Shown here piece after piece: positions 45,760 to 55,388 of a stretch of DNA of 64,000 nt. Source of the DNA: Paracoccus marcusii. GTDB lineage: Bacteria; Pseudomonadota; Alphaproteobacteria; Rhodobacterales; Rhodobacteraceae. A program made the translations under genes and the position numbers. Each line of letters opens with the position of its first letter. Positions within the stretch are counted from its first letter, which is position 1. The stretch lies in NCBI RefSeq assembly GCF_028621715.1, contig NZ_CP117466.1, forward strand, positions 1,436,501-1,500,500, in the 5' to 3' direction. Under the pieces are notes generated by a model, which worked only from the letters and a program-made list of their open reading frames with translations, ran no database searches and was not told the origin of the DNA.

Positions 45760-46220
45760 AGGGCCAGATCCTCGCTGTCCTTGATGGTCGCGACCAGCAT
45801 CAGCGCGTCCAGTTCGGCGATATGCGGCAGGGTCAGGATGCGGTCGCGATAGACCTGCTGCCAATGCGCCATGTCGCGGGCGATGACCGAGGCTCGCCAG
45901 TCGACGCTACCCAGGAAGGACTGGATCTCGATCACCTCGGGGACCTGGCGCAGGGCGGCGACGAACTCGTCGAAGGCGCGCGGGTTTGTCTTGTCCAGCG
46001 TGAAGCGCAGGCTGACCTCGACCGCCCAGCCCATCGCGCGCCAGTCGATGCGGGCCTGCACGCCGCGCAGGACGCCCGCCTCGCGCATGCGCTCCATCCG
46101 TCGCCACAGGCTGGCCGCGGTGACACCGGCGCGTTCGGCCAGCGTCGCATTGGCGGCGGCGGGATCGGCCAGAAGCTGGCGCAGGATGCGGCGATCGGTG
46201 GAGTCAGGCATGAAAGTCAT
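45756..46220 (-). CDS. Lrp/AsnC-family regulator, first of a tandem pair
   Basis: 154 residues from ATG 46220; ATG 46211 (MPDSTDRRIL) is an alternative. Winged helix-turn-helix (DRRILRQLLADPAAANATLA, VTAASLWRRMERMREAGVL) and RAM domain. It is a diverged paralogue of the next gene (both carry a W-R-R motif in the recognition helix: AAWRRIRRL and SLWRRMERM). It is divergent from ilvC with 119 bases between, which include the AT-rich stretch ATGGTAATG-N7-CATTGCAT (46219-46242 region), an imperfect palindrome that could be its operator. Confidence 0.88.
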   Translation of the reverse strand: MTFMPDSTDRRILRQLLADPAAANATLAERAGVTAASLWRRMERMREAGVLRGVQARIDWRAMGWAVEVSLRFTLDKTNPRAFDEFVAALRQVPEVIEIQSFLGSVDWRASVIARDMAHWQQVYRDRILTLPHIAELDALMLVATIKDSEDLAL

Positions 46221-46264
46221 GGTAATGGCATTATCATTGCATGATCTTTTCGCAAGATGTTTGA

Positions 46265-47362
<1,098 letters not shown>

Positions 47363-47372
47363 TCTGTCGAAG

Positions 47373-47485
47373 CCGGGGGTTTCACACCCCCCGGACCCCC
47401 GTGGGGTATTTGGGCAAAGAAGATGTCATTCTCCTTTGTCCAAATACCCTGGGGGGAGTCCGAAGGACGGGGGGCAACGCCCCCC
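47373..47485. repeat. two facing copies of the palindromic element between ilvC and the GST gene
   Basis: The left copy has CCGGGGGT-ttcac-ACCCCCCGG (47373-47393); the right copy has GGGGGGC-aac-GCCCCCC (47469-47485). Between them GGGTATTTGGGCAAAG (47404-47419) faces CTTTGTCCAAATACCC (47434-47449), a 16-bp inverted repeat with one mismatch. The whole 110-base block is thus an inverted duplication placed between convergent genes and can act as terminator from both sides. Confidence 0.85.
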
Positions 47486-47489
47486 TTCC

Positions 47490-48353
47490 TCATGCCTGCA
47501 GCTTGTCCTGCGTCTTCGTCTGGAAATCCGACGCGTCATGGCGTTCATGCAGCTGTTTCGCGGGATCGCCGGACACGTTGTTCACCATGATGCCACGCTG
47601 AACCGCCGGGCGCGCCGCGATCTCGGCCTGCCAGCGATGCAGGTTGCGATAGCTTTCGGCATCCAGAAAGGTCGCCGCATCGCCGTAGGCGCCCCCCGTG
47701 ATCAGTCGCCCGTACCACGGCCAGATCGCCATGTCGGCGATGGTGTAGTCGTCGCCCGCGATGAAGCGGCTATCGGCCAGGCGCTTGTCCAGCAGGTCAA
47801 GCTGACGCTTGACCTCCATCGTAAATCGGTCGATCGCGTATTCGATCTTGGTGGGTGCATAGGCGTAGAAATGCCCGAAGCCGCCGCCCAGATAGGGGCC
47901 CGCGCCCATCTGCCAGAACAGCCAGTTCAATGTCTCGGTTCGTGCGGCGGGATCCGTGGGCAGGAAGGCCCCGTATTTCTCGGCCAAGTAAAGCAGGATG
48001 GATCCTGATTCGAAGACCCTCTGCGGGGGGCTGACCGAATGGTCCATCAGTGCGGGGATCTTGCTATTCGGGTTCGCCGCGACGAAGCCGCTTCCGAACT
48101 GGTCGCCGTCACCGATCTTGATCAGCCACGCGTCATATTCAGCGTCATGGCCGGCCTCCAGCAGCTCCTCCAGCAGGATCGTGACCTTCTGCCCGTTGGG
48201 CGTTGCCAGCGAATAAAGCTGCAGCGGATGCTGGCCCACGGGCAGGTCGCGGTCATATTGGGCCCCGGCGGTGGGCTTGTTGATGCTGGCGAACTGGCCG
48301 CCATTCTCCTTGCCCGGGGTCCAGACCTTGGGCGGGGTATAGTCGTCACTCAT
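47490..48353 (-). CDS. yghU: glutathione S-transferase family protein, YghU type
   Basis: 287 residues. N-terminal thioredoxin-like domain (LYSLATPNGQKVTILLEELL, NPNSKIPALMDH, VFESGSILLYLAEKYG) with the YghU-specific N-terminal extension (MSDDYTPPKVWTPGKENGG) and an all-helical C-terminal domain (GGGFGHFYAYAPTKIEYAID). YghU-type enzymes bind two glutathiones and reduce disulfides or organic peroxides. ATG 48353 matches the family; a much longer open frame reaching 48935 runs antisense to the next gene and is not used. Confidence 0.93.
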   Translation of the reverse strand: MSDDYTPPKVWTPGKENGGQFASINKPTAGAQYDRDLPVGQHPLQLYSLATPNGQKVTILLEELLEAGHDAEYDAWLIKIGDGDQFGSGFVAANPNSKIPALMDHSVSPPQRVFESGSILLYLAEKYGAFLPTDPAARTETLNWLFWQMGAGPYLGGGFGHFYAYAPTKIEYAIDRFTMEVKRQLDLLDKRLADSRFIAGDDYTIADMAIWPWYGRLITGGAYGDAATFLDAESYRNLHRWQAEIAARPAVQRGIMVNNVSGDPAKQLHERHDASDFQTKTQDKLQA

Positions 48354-48418
48354 CGGGATGTCCTGTGATTGCGTCGGATCAGAGATGTGGGCGGGCTTGC
48401 GGAACATCAACCGGGGGC

Positions 48419-48446
48419 TTGCGATGTTCTTATTATGTTCTATAAT
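48419..48446 (+). promoter_or_regulatory. candidate promoter for a leaderless transcript
   Basis: TTGCGA (48419-48424) and a perfect TATAAT (48441-48446) are 16 bases apart. Transcription would begin about 48452-48454, at the ATG of the radical SAM gene (48453), which has no Shine-Dalgarno. The AT-rich stretch also holds the direct repeat tgttct (48425-48430 and 48436-48441 approximately). Confidence 0.5.
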
Positions 48447-48452
48447 TGCAAG

Positions 48453-49532
48453 ATGCTTCCGCCCCGTGATCCCGACCAGCGCATCAAGGCCCGTGGGGCC
48501 GACACTCGCCCCGCGGGGCGGTACGAACAGCAGGTCAGGACCCGCGAAGCCGACGACTGGGACATCGCCGAGGATCAATCCCTGCTGCGGACCGAGGTAA
48601 CGGTCGAGCGCCCGCGCAGCATCATCAGCCGCAATACCTCTCCGGACATCAGCTTCGACCGGTCGATCAATCCCTATCGGGGGTGCGAACATGGCTGCAT
48701 CTACTGCTATGCGCGGCCGACGCATGCTTGGCTGGGCCTGTCGCCGGGTCTGGATTTCGAGACGCGGATCACCGCAAAGCCCGATGCGGCCGACCTGCTG
48801 GCGCGCGAACTGGCGCGGCCCAGCTATCGCCCCGCGCCGATCGCCCTGGGCACGAACACCGATCCCTATCAGCCGGTCGAAAAGCGGCTTGCGATCATGC
48901 CCGGCATCCTGCGGGTGCTGCGCGATTGGAACCACCCGGTGACATTGGTGACGCGGGGCCAGACAGTCCTGCGCGATCTGGACCTGTGGGCGGAACTGGC
49001 GGCACGCGATCAGGCCTCGGTGGGTGTCAGCATCACCACGCTGGACGCGGATCTGGCCCGCACGCTGGAACCGCGCGCGCCGGCACCCGCGACCCGTCTG
49101 CGGATGATCCGGGATCTGTCACGCGCAGGCGTGCCCGTCCGCGTGATGGTCGCCCCGGTCATCCCCGTCCTGACCGAGCCCGAGATCGAGGCGATCCTGA
49201 CCGCCGCGCGCGAGGCCGGGGCCACCACCGCCACGATGATCCCCCTGCGCCTGCCGCATGAGGTGGCGCCGCTGTTTCGCGATTGGCTGGAACGGCACCG
49301 GCCGGGGATGGCCGCGCATGTGATGAACCGCGTGCAGGACATGCGCGGCGGGCGCGACAACGACCCGCGTTTCGGCCACCGGTTTCGCGGAGAGGGCCTG
49401 CACGCGAAACTGGCCCAGCAGCGGTTCCGGCTGGCGCGAACCAGGTTGGGGTACCGCACGGGCGGGCCGGCGCTGGACTGTTCGCGGTTCGGGCCGCCGC
49501 CCAAGGCCGGGGACCAGCTGTCGTTGTTCTAG
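48453..49532 (+). CDS. radical SAM protein, PA0069 family
   Basis: 359 residues from ATG 48453; ATG 48435 is in frame but overlaps the -10 box. The radical SAM cluster motif is Cys78-x3-Cys82-x2-Cys85 (YRGCEHGCIYCYARP), in a protein that also has SRNTSPDISFDRSINPYRG and ALGTNTDPYQPVEKR of the PA0069/SplB-like family. The reaction is unknown; spore photoproduct lyase is a distant relative. The C-terminus PPPKAGDQLSLF ends with a hydrophobic motif like a beta-clamp-binding tail (QLSLF), a hint of DNA-linked function. Its stop overlaps the convergent methyltransferase by four bases. Confidence 0.88.
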   Translation: MLPPRDPDQRIKARGADTRPAGRYEQQVRTREADDWDIAEDQSLLRTEVTVERPRSIISRNTSPDISFDRSINPYRGCEHGCIYCYARPTHAWLGLSPGLDFETRITAKPDAADLLARELARPSYRPAPIALGTNTDPYQPVEKRLAIMPGILRVLRDWNHPVTLVTRGQTVLRDLDLWAELAARDQASVGVSITTLDADLARTLEPRAPAPATRLRMIRDLSRAGVPVRVMVAPVIPVLTEPEIEAILTAAREAGATTATMIPLRLPHEVAPLFRDWLERHRPGMAAHVMNRVQDMRGGRDNDPRFGHRFRGEGLHAKLAQQRFRLARTRLGYRTGGPALDCSRFGPPPKAGDQLSLF

Positions 49533-50503
49533 TGGCGGCGGTCGTCCTCGCCGCAGCTGCTGAAGGCGCCCAGCTGTGCGGTGATCCGGTCCAGCGCGGG
49601 GCGGGGGCCGCGGGGCCGGGTCTCCAGCGCCTCGTGCATCGCGCGCAGATGCGCGGGTATGGTCCCGCAGCAGCCGCCGATGATCCGCACGCCCAGGTCG
49701 CGCGCAAGGCAGGCGTAATCGGCCATCAGCTCGGGCGTGCCGTCGTAATGAATATGGCCGTCCTGCAGATGCGGCACGCCCGCATTGCCCTTGGCGATGG
49801 TTGGGCGTTCATTGCCCGATGCGGCAAGACCGGTGACCGACCGCAGCAGGTCGGACGCGCCGACGCCGCAATTGGCGCCATAGGCCACGGGCGGATTGGG
49901 CAAACGTTCCACCGCGGCGGCCAGCTGTCCGGGCGTCACGCCCATGATCGTGCGGCCCGCCGTGTCAAAGCTGAGGCTGCCGCACCAGGCCATGCCGGCC
50001 AGGCGCGCGGCCTCGGCCGCGGCGCGCAGCTCCTCCAGCGAGGAGAGGGTCTCGACCCACAGGATGTCGGCGCCGCCGTCGCGCAGCGCCTCGGCCTGTT
50101 CGTGGAACATCTGGACGGCACGTGCATGGGTCAGGCTGCCCATCGGGGCCATGAATTCGCCGCTGGGGCCCATGCTGCCCGCGACGATGACGGTGCGGCC
50201 CGCGCGGTCGGCCTGATCGCGGGCGATCTCGGCGGCGCGGCGGTTCAGTTCGGTGACGCGCGCGGCGGCGCCGTGGCGCGCCAGGCGGCTGGCATTCGCG
50301 CCAAAGCTGTTGGTCAGGAACAGATCGGACCCGGCCTCGATCGCGCTGCGGTGCAGGGCGGCGATGCGGTCGGGATGGGTGGCGTTCCAGATCTCGGCCG
50401 GGGTGTCGGCGTCTAGGCCCATGTTGAACAGGGCGGTCCCCGTCGCGCCGTCGGCCAGCACATGCGGGCGGGTCTGCAGCATCAGGGACAGCGCGTCGGT
50501 CAT
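49529..50503 (-). CDS. homocysteine S-methyltransferase family protein (betaine type)
   Basis: 324 residues, zinc TIM barrel. It has LADGATGTALFNMG, FLTNSFGANASRL and the zinc cysteines in GANCGVG and GGCCGT. It methylates homocysteine to methionine; the short, cobalamin-free form in Rhodobacterales is usually betaine--homocysteine methyltransferase. The frame is open upstream, including MDLMTGPD at about 50569, but ATG 50503 with AAGGAAG before it matches the family start. The ribosome-binding site lies in a hairpin (see 50512-50529). Confidence 0.88.
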   Translation of the reverse strand: MTDALSLMLQTRPHVLADGATGTALFNMGLDADTPAEIWNATHPDRIAALHRSAIEAGSDLFLTNSFGANASRLARHGAAARVTELNRRAAEIARDQADRAGRTVIVAGSMGPSGEFMAPMGSLTHARAVQMFHEQAEALRDGGADILWVETLSSLEELRAAAEAARLAGMAWCGSLSFDTAGRTIMGVTPGQLAAAVERLPNPPVAYGANCGVGASDLLRSVTGLAASGNERPTIAKGNAGVPHLQDGHIHYDGTPELMADYACLARDLGVRIIGGCCGTIPAHLRAMHEALETRPRGPRPALDRITAQLGAFSSCGEDDRRH

Positions 50504-50511
50504 CACCACTT

Positions 50512-50529
50512 CCTTGGCCACGGCCAAGG
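50512..50529 (-). promoter_or_regulatory. hairpin overlapping the methyltransferase ribosome-binding site
   Basis: CCTTGGCC (plus 50512-50519) and GGCCAAGG (50522-50529) are exact complements around two bases; in practice the inner pairs open to make a six-base loop. On the minus-strand mRNA the 3' arm GGCCAAGG runs into the AAGGAAG ribosome-binding site, eight to fourteen bases before the ATG, so folding would hinder initiation. Confidence 0.45.
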
Positions 50530-50610
50530 GGGCCGGGGCGATGTCGGGTCCAGTCATCAGGTCCATGTCGGGATGTGTCACAGCAAGGAGAATTTTGACA
50601 GGAACGAATG

Positions 50611-50637
50611 AAAAACCGCGCCGGTTTCCCGGCGCGG
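50611..50637 (-). terminator. Rho-independent terminator of rpsF-rpsR-rplI
   Basis: A perfect nine-bp GC stem (50616-50624 with 50629-50637), loop of four, followed on the minus strand by TTTTT (plus 50611-50615), 30 bases beyond the rplI stop. It is the clearest intrinsic terminator in the window. Confidence 0.9.
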
Positions 50638-50666
50638 CAAAAAAGTCTGCGCTTGATCCGGTGGGA

Positions 50667-51257
50667 TCAGTTGCGGTCGCGGTCGTCGCCTTCGCCGTCA
50701 TCGGCACCGCCGATGTCGTCGAACAGTTCGGCGATCTCGAACTCGGCCTCGGCGTCGGCTTCGGCGGCCATGTCCTGGATGGACTTGCCCTGCGCCTGCA
50801 GCTCTGCCTCTTCGGCCGAGCGGGCGACGTTCATGGTGATCGTCGCCTCGACTTCCGGGTGCAGCACGACGGTGACGTCATGCAGGCCCAGGTCCTTGAT
50901 CGGCTCGCGCAGGACAACCGACTTGCGGTCGACGGTGAAGCCGGCCTCGGTCGCGGCCTCGGCCGCGTCACGCGTGGTGACCGAGCCGTACAGCGCGCCC
51001 GAATCGGATGCGGAACGGATGACCACGAAGGTCTGGCCGTCCAGCTTGTCCGCGATCTTCTGGGCTTCGGCCTTCGACTCCGCGTTGCGGGTCTCCAGCT
51101 GCGCCTTCTGACCTTCGAACGCCTTGATGTTGGCTTCCGACGCGCGCATCGCCTTGCCCTGGGGCAGGAGATAGTTGCGTGCGAAGCCTTGCTTGACGTT
51201 GACGACTTCGCCCATCTGGCCCAGCTTGGCCACACGTTCCAGCAGGATGACTTGCAT
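50667..51257 (-). CDS. rplI: 50S ribosomal protein L9
   Basis: 196 residues, against about 149 in E. coli. N-domain [20 protein letters not shown] with [13 protein letters not shown], the long connecting helix, and the C-domain ([20 protein letters not shown]). The last 45 residues are an acidic tail ([31 protein letters not shown]) seen in alphaproteobacterial L9. L9 binds 23S rRNA near the L1 stalk base and helps keep the reading frame. Last gene of the operon. Confidence 0.97.
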   Translation of the reverse strand: MQVILLERVAKLGQMGEVVNVKQGFARNYLLPQGKAMRASEANIKAFEGQKAQLETRNAESKAEAQKIADKLDGQTFVVIRSASDSGALYGSVTTRDAAEAATEAGFTVDRKSVVLREPIKDLGLHDVTVVLHPEVEATITMNVARSAEEAELQAQGKSIQDMAAEADAEAEFEIAELFDDIGGADDGEGDDRDRN

Positions 51258-51270
51258 CGTTCAGGTCTCC

Positions 51271-51498
51271 TTACTTGACGACATAGGGCAGCAGGGCCAG
51301 GAAACGCGCGCGCTTGATGGCACGGGCCAGCTCGCGCTGTTTCTTGGCCGAGACGGCGGTGATGCGCGAGGGCACGATCTTGCCGCGTTCGCTGATGTAG
51401 CGCTGCAGCAGGCGGGTGTCCTTGTAGTCGATCGCAGGTGCGTTATCGCCCGAGAACGGGCAGACCTTGCGACGACGGAAGAAGGGTTTGTTGGCCAT
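51271..51498 (-). CDS. rpsR: 30S ribosomal protein S18
   Basis: 75 residues, [20 protein letters not shown] onward, with the family's CPFSG and IDYKD (here [19 protein letters not shown]) and [20 protein letters not shown]. It binds 16S rRNA as a heterodimer with S6, encoded just upstream. Confidence 0.98.
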   Translation of the reverse strand: MANKPFFRRRKVCPFSGDNAPAIDYKDTRLLQRYISERGKIVPSRITAVSAKKQRELARAIKRARFLALLPYVVK

Positions 51499-51511
51499 TC
51501 GTCAGATCCTC

Positions 51512-51952
51512 TCAGTTCCGCTCGCGGCGTTCGCCGCGGTCGCCGCCACGATCACCACGGTCGCCGCGATCGCGGTCGCCACGGTCGCCCCGGGGACGGT
51601 CGCCACGGTCACCGCGCTCGCCACGCTCTTCGCGCTTCTGCATCTGGACCGAGGGGCCTTCCTGATGCTCGTCCACGCGGATGGTCATCACGCGCATCAC
51701 GTCATCATGCAGGCGGGCCAGGCGTTCCATCTCCAGCACGGCGCCCGAGGGGGCGTCGGTGCGCAGGAAGGCATAGTGGCCCTTGCGGTTCTTGTTGATC
51801 TTGTAGGCCAGGGTGCGCACACCCCAGTATTCGTGCTCGACGACCTTGCCGCCATTGTCGGCGAGAACGGTCGAGAAGTGTTCGATCAGCCCTTCGGCCT
51901 GCGTGTTCGACAGGTCCTGGCGGGCGATCAGCACATGCTCGTACAGAGGCAT
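51512..51952 (-). CDS. rpsF: 30S ribosomal protein S6 with RGD-rich tail
   Basis: 146 residues. The first 100 form the S6 ferredoxin-like fold ([39 protein letters not shown]). The tail from about 108 is low-complexity: [20 protein letters not shown] and further RGD/GDR units, ending RRERN. E. coli S6 also has a tail (post-translationally glutamylated), but here it is Arg-Gly-Asp-rich and alternates charge. S6 pairs with S18 on the 30S platform. ATG 51952 is the family start; the frame is open upstream. Confidence 0.96.
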   Translation of the reverse strand: MPLYEHVLIARQDLSNTQAEGLIEHFSTVLADNGGKVVEHEYWGVRTLAYKINKNRKGHYAFLRTDAPSGAVLEMERLARLHDDVMRVMTIRVDEHQEGPSVQMQKREERGERGDRGDRPRGDRGDRDRGDRGDRGGDRGERRERN

Positions 51953-52058
51953 GGCGATCCTTTCGGTTTGAATGCGCATTTCATCGACGGGCCGTCCCTT
52001 CCGCACCCGTCACGAGAGGCTGCGCCGTTACAGTCAAGCTCAGGCGGAAGGATGGCGT

Positions 52059-52086
52059 GTCATAGCAGCGAACCGCGCGGATGCAA
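52059..52086 (-). promoter_or_regulatory. candidate promoter of rpsF-rpsR-rplI
   Basis: On the minus strand TTGCAT (plus 52081-52086) and TATGAC (plus 52059-52064) are 16 bases apart, a reasonable sigma-70 match in GC-rich surroundings, about 107 bases before the rpsF start. The leader between could bind S6-S18 for autoregulation, but I could not fold it by eye. Confidence 0.45.
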
Positions 52087-52175
52087 GGGTTTTCGCCCCC
52101 GGCCGCGTCCGGCGCCCCTTGCGCCCGTCCATGCGCGCGGCCAATCTGGCCGCCGGCACGACAGGGGGAGCGGCG

Positions 52176-53135
52176 ATGGCGCTGGAAGATGCGAAGACCC
52201 AGGTGGATCAGGCCTTCACGCGCGACAGCCTGCGCGGGCTGTCCTTCGAGAACGCCTTTGGCGGGGCCACGAGCTTTCTGCGCCGCCGCTATACCAAGGA
52301 CCTGGGCGGCGTCGACGTAGCGGTCACGGGCATCCCCTTCGACCAGGCGGTGACCCACCGGCCCGGCACACGCTTCGGACCGCGCGCGATCCGCGAGGCG
52401 TCCAGCCTGCAGGCCTTCGATCCGCCCTATGGCTGGGGCTATGATCCGATGGCGGTGCTGGATGTGGTCGATTACGGCGACATGGCGTTCGATTACGCCA
52501 ATGTCCGCGAGGTGCCCGCCCGAATCGAGGCGCATGTCGGCGCGATCCTGGATGCGGGTGCAGCGCCGATCACCCTGGGGGGCGATCATTTCATCACGCT
52601 GCCGATCCTGCGCGCGGTCGCGGCGCGGCGGGGGCCCGTGGCACTGATCCAGTTCGACGCGCATTCCGACACATGGGTCGACGACGACCCGGACCGGATC
52701 GACCACGGCACGTTCCTATACAAGGCGATCAAGGCGGGGATCGTGGACCCGGCGGCCAGCGTGTCGATCGGCATCCGCACCGACAATCCCGACACGCTGG
52801 GCGTGACCATCCTGGATGCGCCGTCGGTGCATCGGGACGGGATCGAGGCGACGCTGTCGCGGGTGCGGGCGGTGGTCGGCGACCGGCCCTGCTATGTGAC
52901 CTTCGACATCGACGCGCTGGACCCGGCCTTTGCGCCGGGCACCGGCACCCCGGTCTGGGGCGGGCTGGCCAGCTGGCAGGCGGCGGCGCTGCTGCGCGGG
53001 CTGGCGGGGATCGACCTGATCGGCGGCGACGTGGTCGAGGTCTCTCCGCCCTATGACACGACCGGGGCCACGGCGATCGCGGGCGCGCATGTCGCGCTGG
53101 AGCTGATCGCGCTGTTCGGCTGGTCGCGGCGATGA
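52176..53135 (+). CDS. speB: agmatinase
   Basis: 319 residues of the ureohydrolase family. Manganese motifs GGDHFITLP, DAHSDTW and DIDALDPAFAPGTGTP are complete. It cleaves agmatine to putrescine and urea; other guanidino substrates (for example guanidinobutyrate) cannot be excluded, and the gdx exporter for guanidinium elsewhere in the window makes that question worth keeping open. GGGGGAG five bases before the ATG fixes the start. A palindromic element follows the stop. Confidence 0.9.
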   Translation: MALEDAKTQVDQAFTRDSLRGLSFENAFGGATSFLRRRYTKDLGGVDVAVTGIPFDQAVTHRPGTRFGPRAIREASSLQAFDPPYGWGYDPMAVLDVVDYGDMAFDYANVREVPARIEAHVGAILDAGAAPITLGGDHFITLPILRAVAARRGPVALIQFDAHSDTWVDDDPDRIDHGTFLYKAIKAGIVDPAASVSIGIRTDNPDTLGVTILDAPSVHRDGIEATLSRVRAVVGDRPCYVTFDIDALDPAFAPGTGTPVWGGLASWQAAALLRGLAGIDLIGGDVVEVSPPYDTTGATAIAGAHVALELIALFGWSRR

Positions 53136-53136
53136 G

Positions 53137-53190
53137 TTGCGTCCCGCGCCGCGCCGGGGGGCTGCGCGCCCCCCGGACCCCCCCGGCGTC
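53137..53190 (+). repeat. GC-rich palindromic intergenic element, copy D
   Basis: TTGCGTCCCGCGC, then a perfect nine-bp stem CCGGGGGGC (53154-53162) with GCCCCCCGG (53168-53176), loop tgcgc, then acccccccgg. It begins right after the speB stop and has the same plan as copies A-C. Confidence 0.8.
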
Positions 53191-53245
53191 GTGCCGGGAT
53201 GCAAGGGCGCTTGTACGGTCCGGGGCCGGGGGGTAAGCCGCATCC

Positions 53246-54301
53246 ATGTTGCCCCAGGACCGCCTTGACCAGATCGCCGCCCGCTTCGAGTTTCTCGAGG
53301 CGCAGCTGAATGCCGGCCCCGCCGCCGACCAGATCGCCAGGATCAGCCGTGAATATGCCGAGCTGAAGCCCGTCGTGGCCCAGATCGACCGCTGGCGCGC
53401 CGCCCAGGACGGGCTGGTCGAGGCCCGCGCCCTGCTGGCCGATCCCGAGATGCGCGACCTGGCCGAGGATGAGCTGCGCCGCCTGGGCGCATTGCTGCCC
53501 GCGCTGGAGCAGGACCTGCGGCTGGCGCTGCTGCCGCGCGACGCGGCGGACGCGCGCCCCGCGATCCTGGAGATCCGCCCCGGAACCGGGGGCGACGAGG
53601 CCGCGCTGTTCGCGGGCGACCTGCTGGAGATGTACCGCCGCCACGCCGAGGCCCAGGGCTGGCAGTTCCAGACGCTGGAACTGACCCGGACCGAGCTGGG
53701 CGGCATCAAGGAGGCCATCGCCCGGATCGAGGGCGAGGGCGTCTTTGCCCGCCTGAAATACGAATCCGGCGTGCACCGGGTGCAGCGGATCCCCTCGACC
53801 GAATCGGGCGGGCGCATCCATACCAGCGCGGCCACCGTGGCCGTCCTGCCCGAGGCCGCCGAGGACGTCGAGATCGACATTCCCGCGACCGACATCCGCA
53901 TCGACACGATGCGCGCGTCCGGCGCGGGCGGCCAGCATGTCAACACGACCGATTCGGCCGTGCGCATCACCCACCTGCCCACCGGCATCGTCGTCACCAG
54001 CAGCGAGAAGTCGCAGCACCAGAACCGCGCCAACGCGATGGCCGTGCTGCGCGCGCGCCTCTATGACATGCAGCGCGCCGCCGCCGATGCCGAACGATCC
54101 GCCGACCGGCGCGCGCAGGTCGGCAGCGGCGACCGCAGCGAGCGCATCCGCACCTATAACTTTCCGCAGGGCCGCATGACCGACCACCGCATCAACCTGA
54201 CGCTTTATGCCCTGGACCGGGTCATGGCCGGCGACCTGGCCGAGATCATCGACGCGCTGACCGCCCATGACCAGGCCGCCCGCCTGGCCGAGGCGCAGTG
54301 A
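53246..54301 (+). CDS. prfA: peptide chain release factor 1
   Basis: 351 residues. It reads UAA and UAG stops. The GGQ tripeptide that reaches the peptidyl-transferase centre is at 228-230 ([15 protein letters not shown]); the anticodon-like region reads [18 protein letters not shown]. Its 3' end overlaps prmC by four bases (GTGA), coupling it to the enzyme that methylates its own GGQ glutamine. Confidence 0.97.
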   Translation: MLPQDRLDQIAARFEFLEAQLNAGPAADQIARISREYAELKPVVAQIDRWRAAQDGLVEARALLADPEMRDLAEDELRRLGALLPALEQDLRLALLPRDAADARPAILEIRPGTGGDEAALFAGDLLEMYRRHAEAQGWQFQTLELTRTELGGIKEAIARIEGEGVFARLKYESGVHRVQRIPSTESGGRIHTSAATVAVLPEAAEDVEIDIPATDIRIDTMRASGAGGQHVNTTDSAVRITHLPTGIVVTSSEKSQHQNRANAMAVLRARLYDMQRAAADAERSADRRAQVGSGDRSERIRTYNFPQGRMTDHRINLTLYALDRVMAGDLAEIIDALTAHDQAARLAEAQ

Positions 54302-55134
54302 GGCTGTCGGACGCCCAGGCCCAGGGCACGGCGCTGCTGCGCGCGGCGGGCATCGCGGGCGCGTCGCGTGATGCCGACCGCATCCTGGCCGCGGTGCTGG
54401 AGATAGAGCCGGGCCAGCTGCGCATCACCGACGACCGCGCGCTGACCGACGATCAGGCGACGCAGTTCAACCGCGGCATCGCGGCCCGCGCCCTGCGCCA
54501 GCCCGTGGCCCAGATCACCGGTTTCCGCGATTTCTGGGCGCATCGTTTCAAGGTCACGCGCGACACGCTGGACCCGCGCCCCGAGACCGAGGCGCTGGTC
54601 GAGGCGGCACTGGCGCGGCCCTGGCGGCGGGTGCTGGACCTGGGGACGGGGACGGGGGCGATCCTGATCTCTCTTCTGGCGGCGCGTCCGGGGACGACGG
54701 GGCTGGGAACCGACATATCCGAGGCCGCGCTGCAGGTTGCGCGTCACAATGCCCGGCGGATCGGCGTCGACGCGCGGTTCCGCCAAGCCGACTGGCTGGA
54801 CGGGGTCGAGGGGCCGTTCGACCTGGTCGTGTCGAACCCGCCCTATATCGCGGCGATCGAGATGGCGCTGCTGGACCCCGACGTGCGCGACTGGGAACCC
54901 CGCCATGCGCTGACGGACGAAGGCGACGGGCTCGGCGCCTATCGCACCATCGCGGCGGGCGTGCGCGGCCTGCTGTCGCCAAAGGGCGCCGCCCTGGTCG
55001 AGATCGGACCGACCCAAGGCGCGGCGGTCGCGGCGCTGTTCCGGGCGCAGGGCGCGCAGGTCCGCGTGCTGCCCGATCTGGATGGACGCGACCGGGTGGT
55101 GCTGGCGGATTTCGCGCCCGCTGCGGCGGTTTGA
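54298..55134 (+). CDS. prmC: release factor glutamine methyltransferase
   Basis: 278 residues from a GTG start. SAM-dependent enzyme that methylates the glutamine of the GGQ motif of RF1 and RF2. The SAM motif is [17 protein letters not shown] and the substrate-binding NPPY is in [13 protein letters not shown]; the N-terminal helical domain with [13 protein letters not shown] is specific to PrmC. Confidence 0.96.
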   Translation: MRLSDAQAQGTALLRAAGIAGASRDADRILAAVLEIEPGQLRITDDRALTDDQATQFNRGIAARALRQPVAQITGFRDFWAHRFKVTRDTLDPRPETEALVEAALARPWRRVLDLGTGTGAILISLLAARPGTTGLGTDISEAALQVARHNARRIGVDARFRQADWLDGVEGPFDLVVSNPPYIAAIEMALLDPDVRDWEPRHALTDEGDGLGAYRTIAAGVRGLLSPKGAALVEIGPTQGAAVAALFRAQGAQVRVLPDLDGRDRVVLADFAPAAAV

Positions 55135-55388
55135 CGCCCATTTCGGCGTGGTTTTCGCAGTTTTCCCTTGTCTGGCCCGTCATTGCATGGTTAGTCGGCA
55201 GCGTGCGACAGGCCCTAGCCGTCGCATGGGTCAGCCTGACAACTGCCGATACCGAAGGGGTGCATCTGGTGCGCCGCGGTTGGGCAAGGCAGGGCTGAAC
55301 GGAGTGGTCACAGCCCCCGTATCCGTCCGACACCGCCGTCCAGTTCACGCTGGCATCCCGACGCCCGGAAACATTACAGACAAGACTG

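Noticed and set aside
47490..48935. A 481-residue minus-strand frame including the GST
   Set aside because: The extra N-terminal part runs antisense to the radical SAM gene; the GST family start is at 48353.
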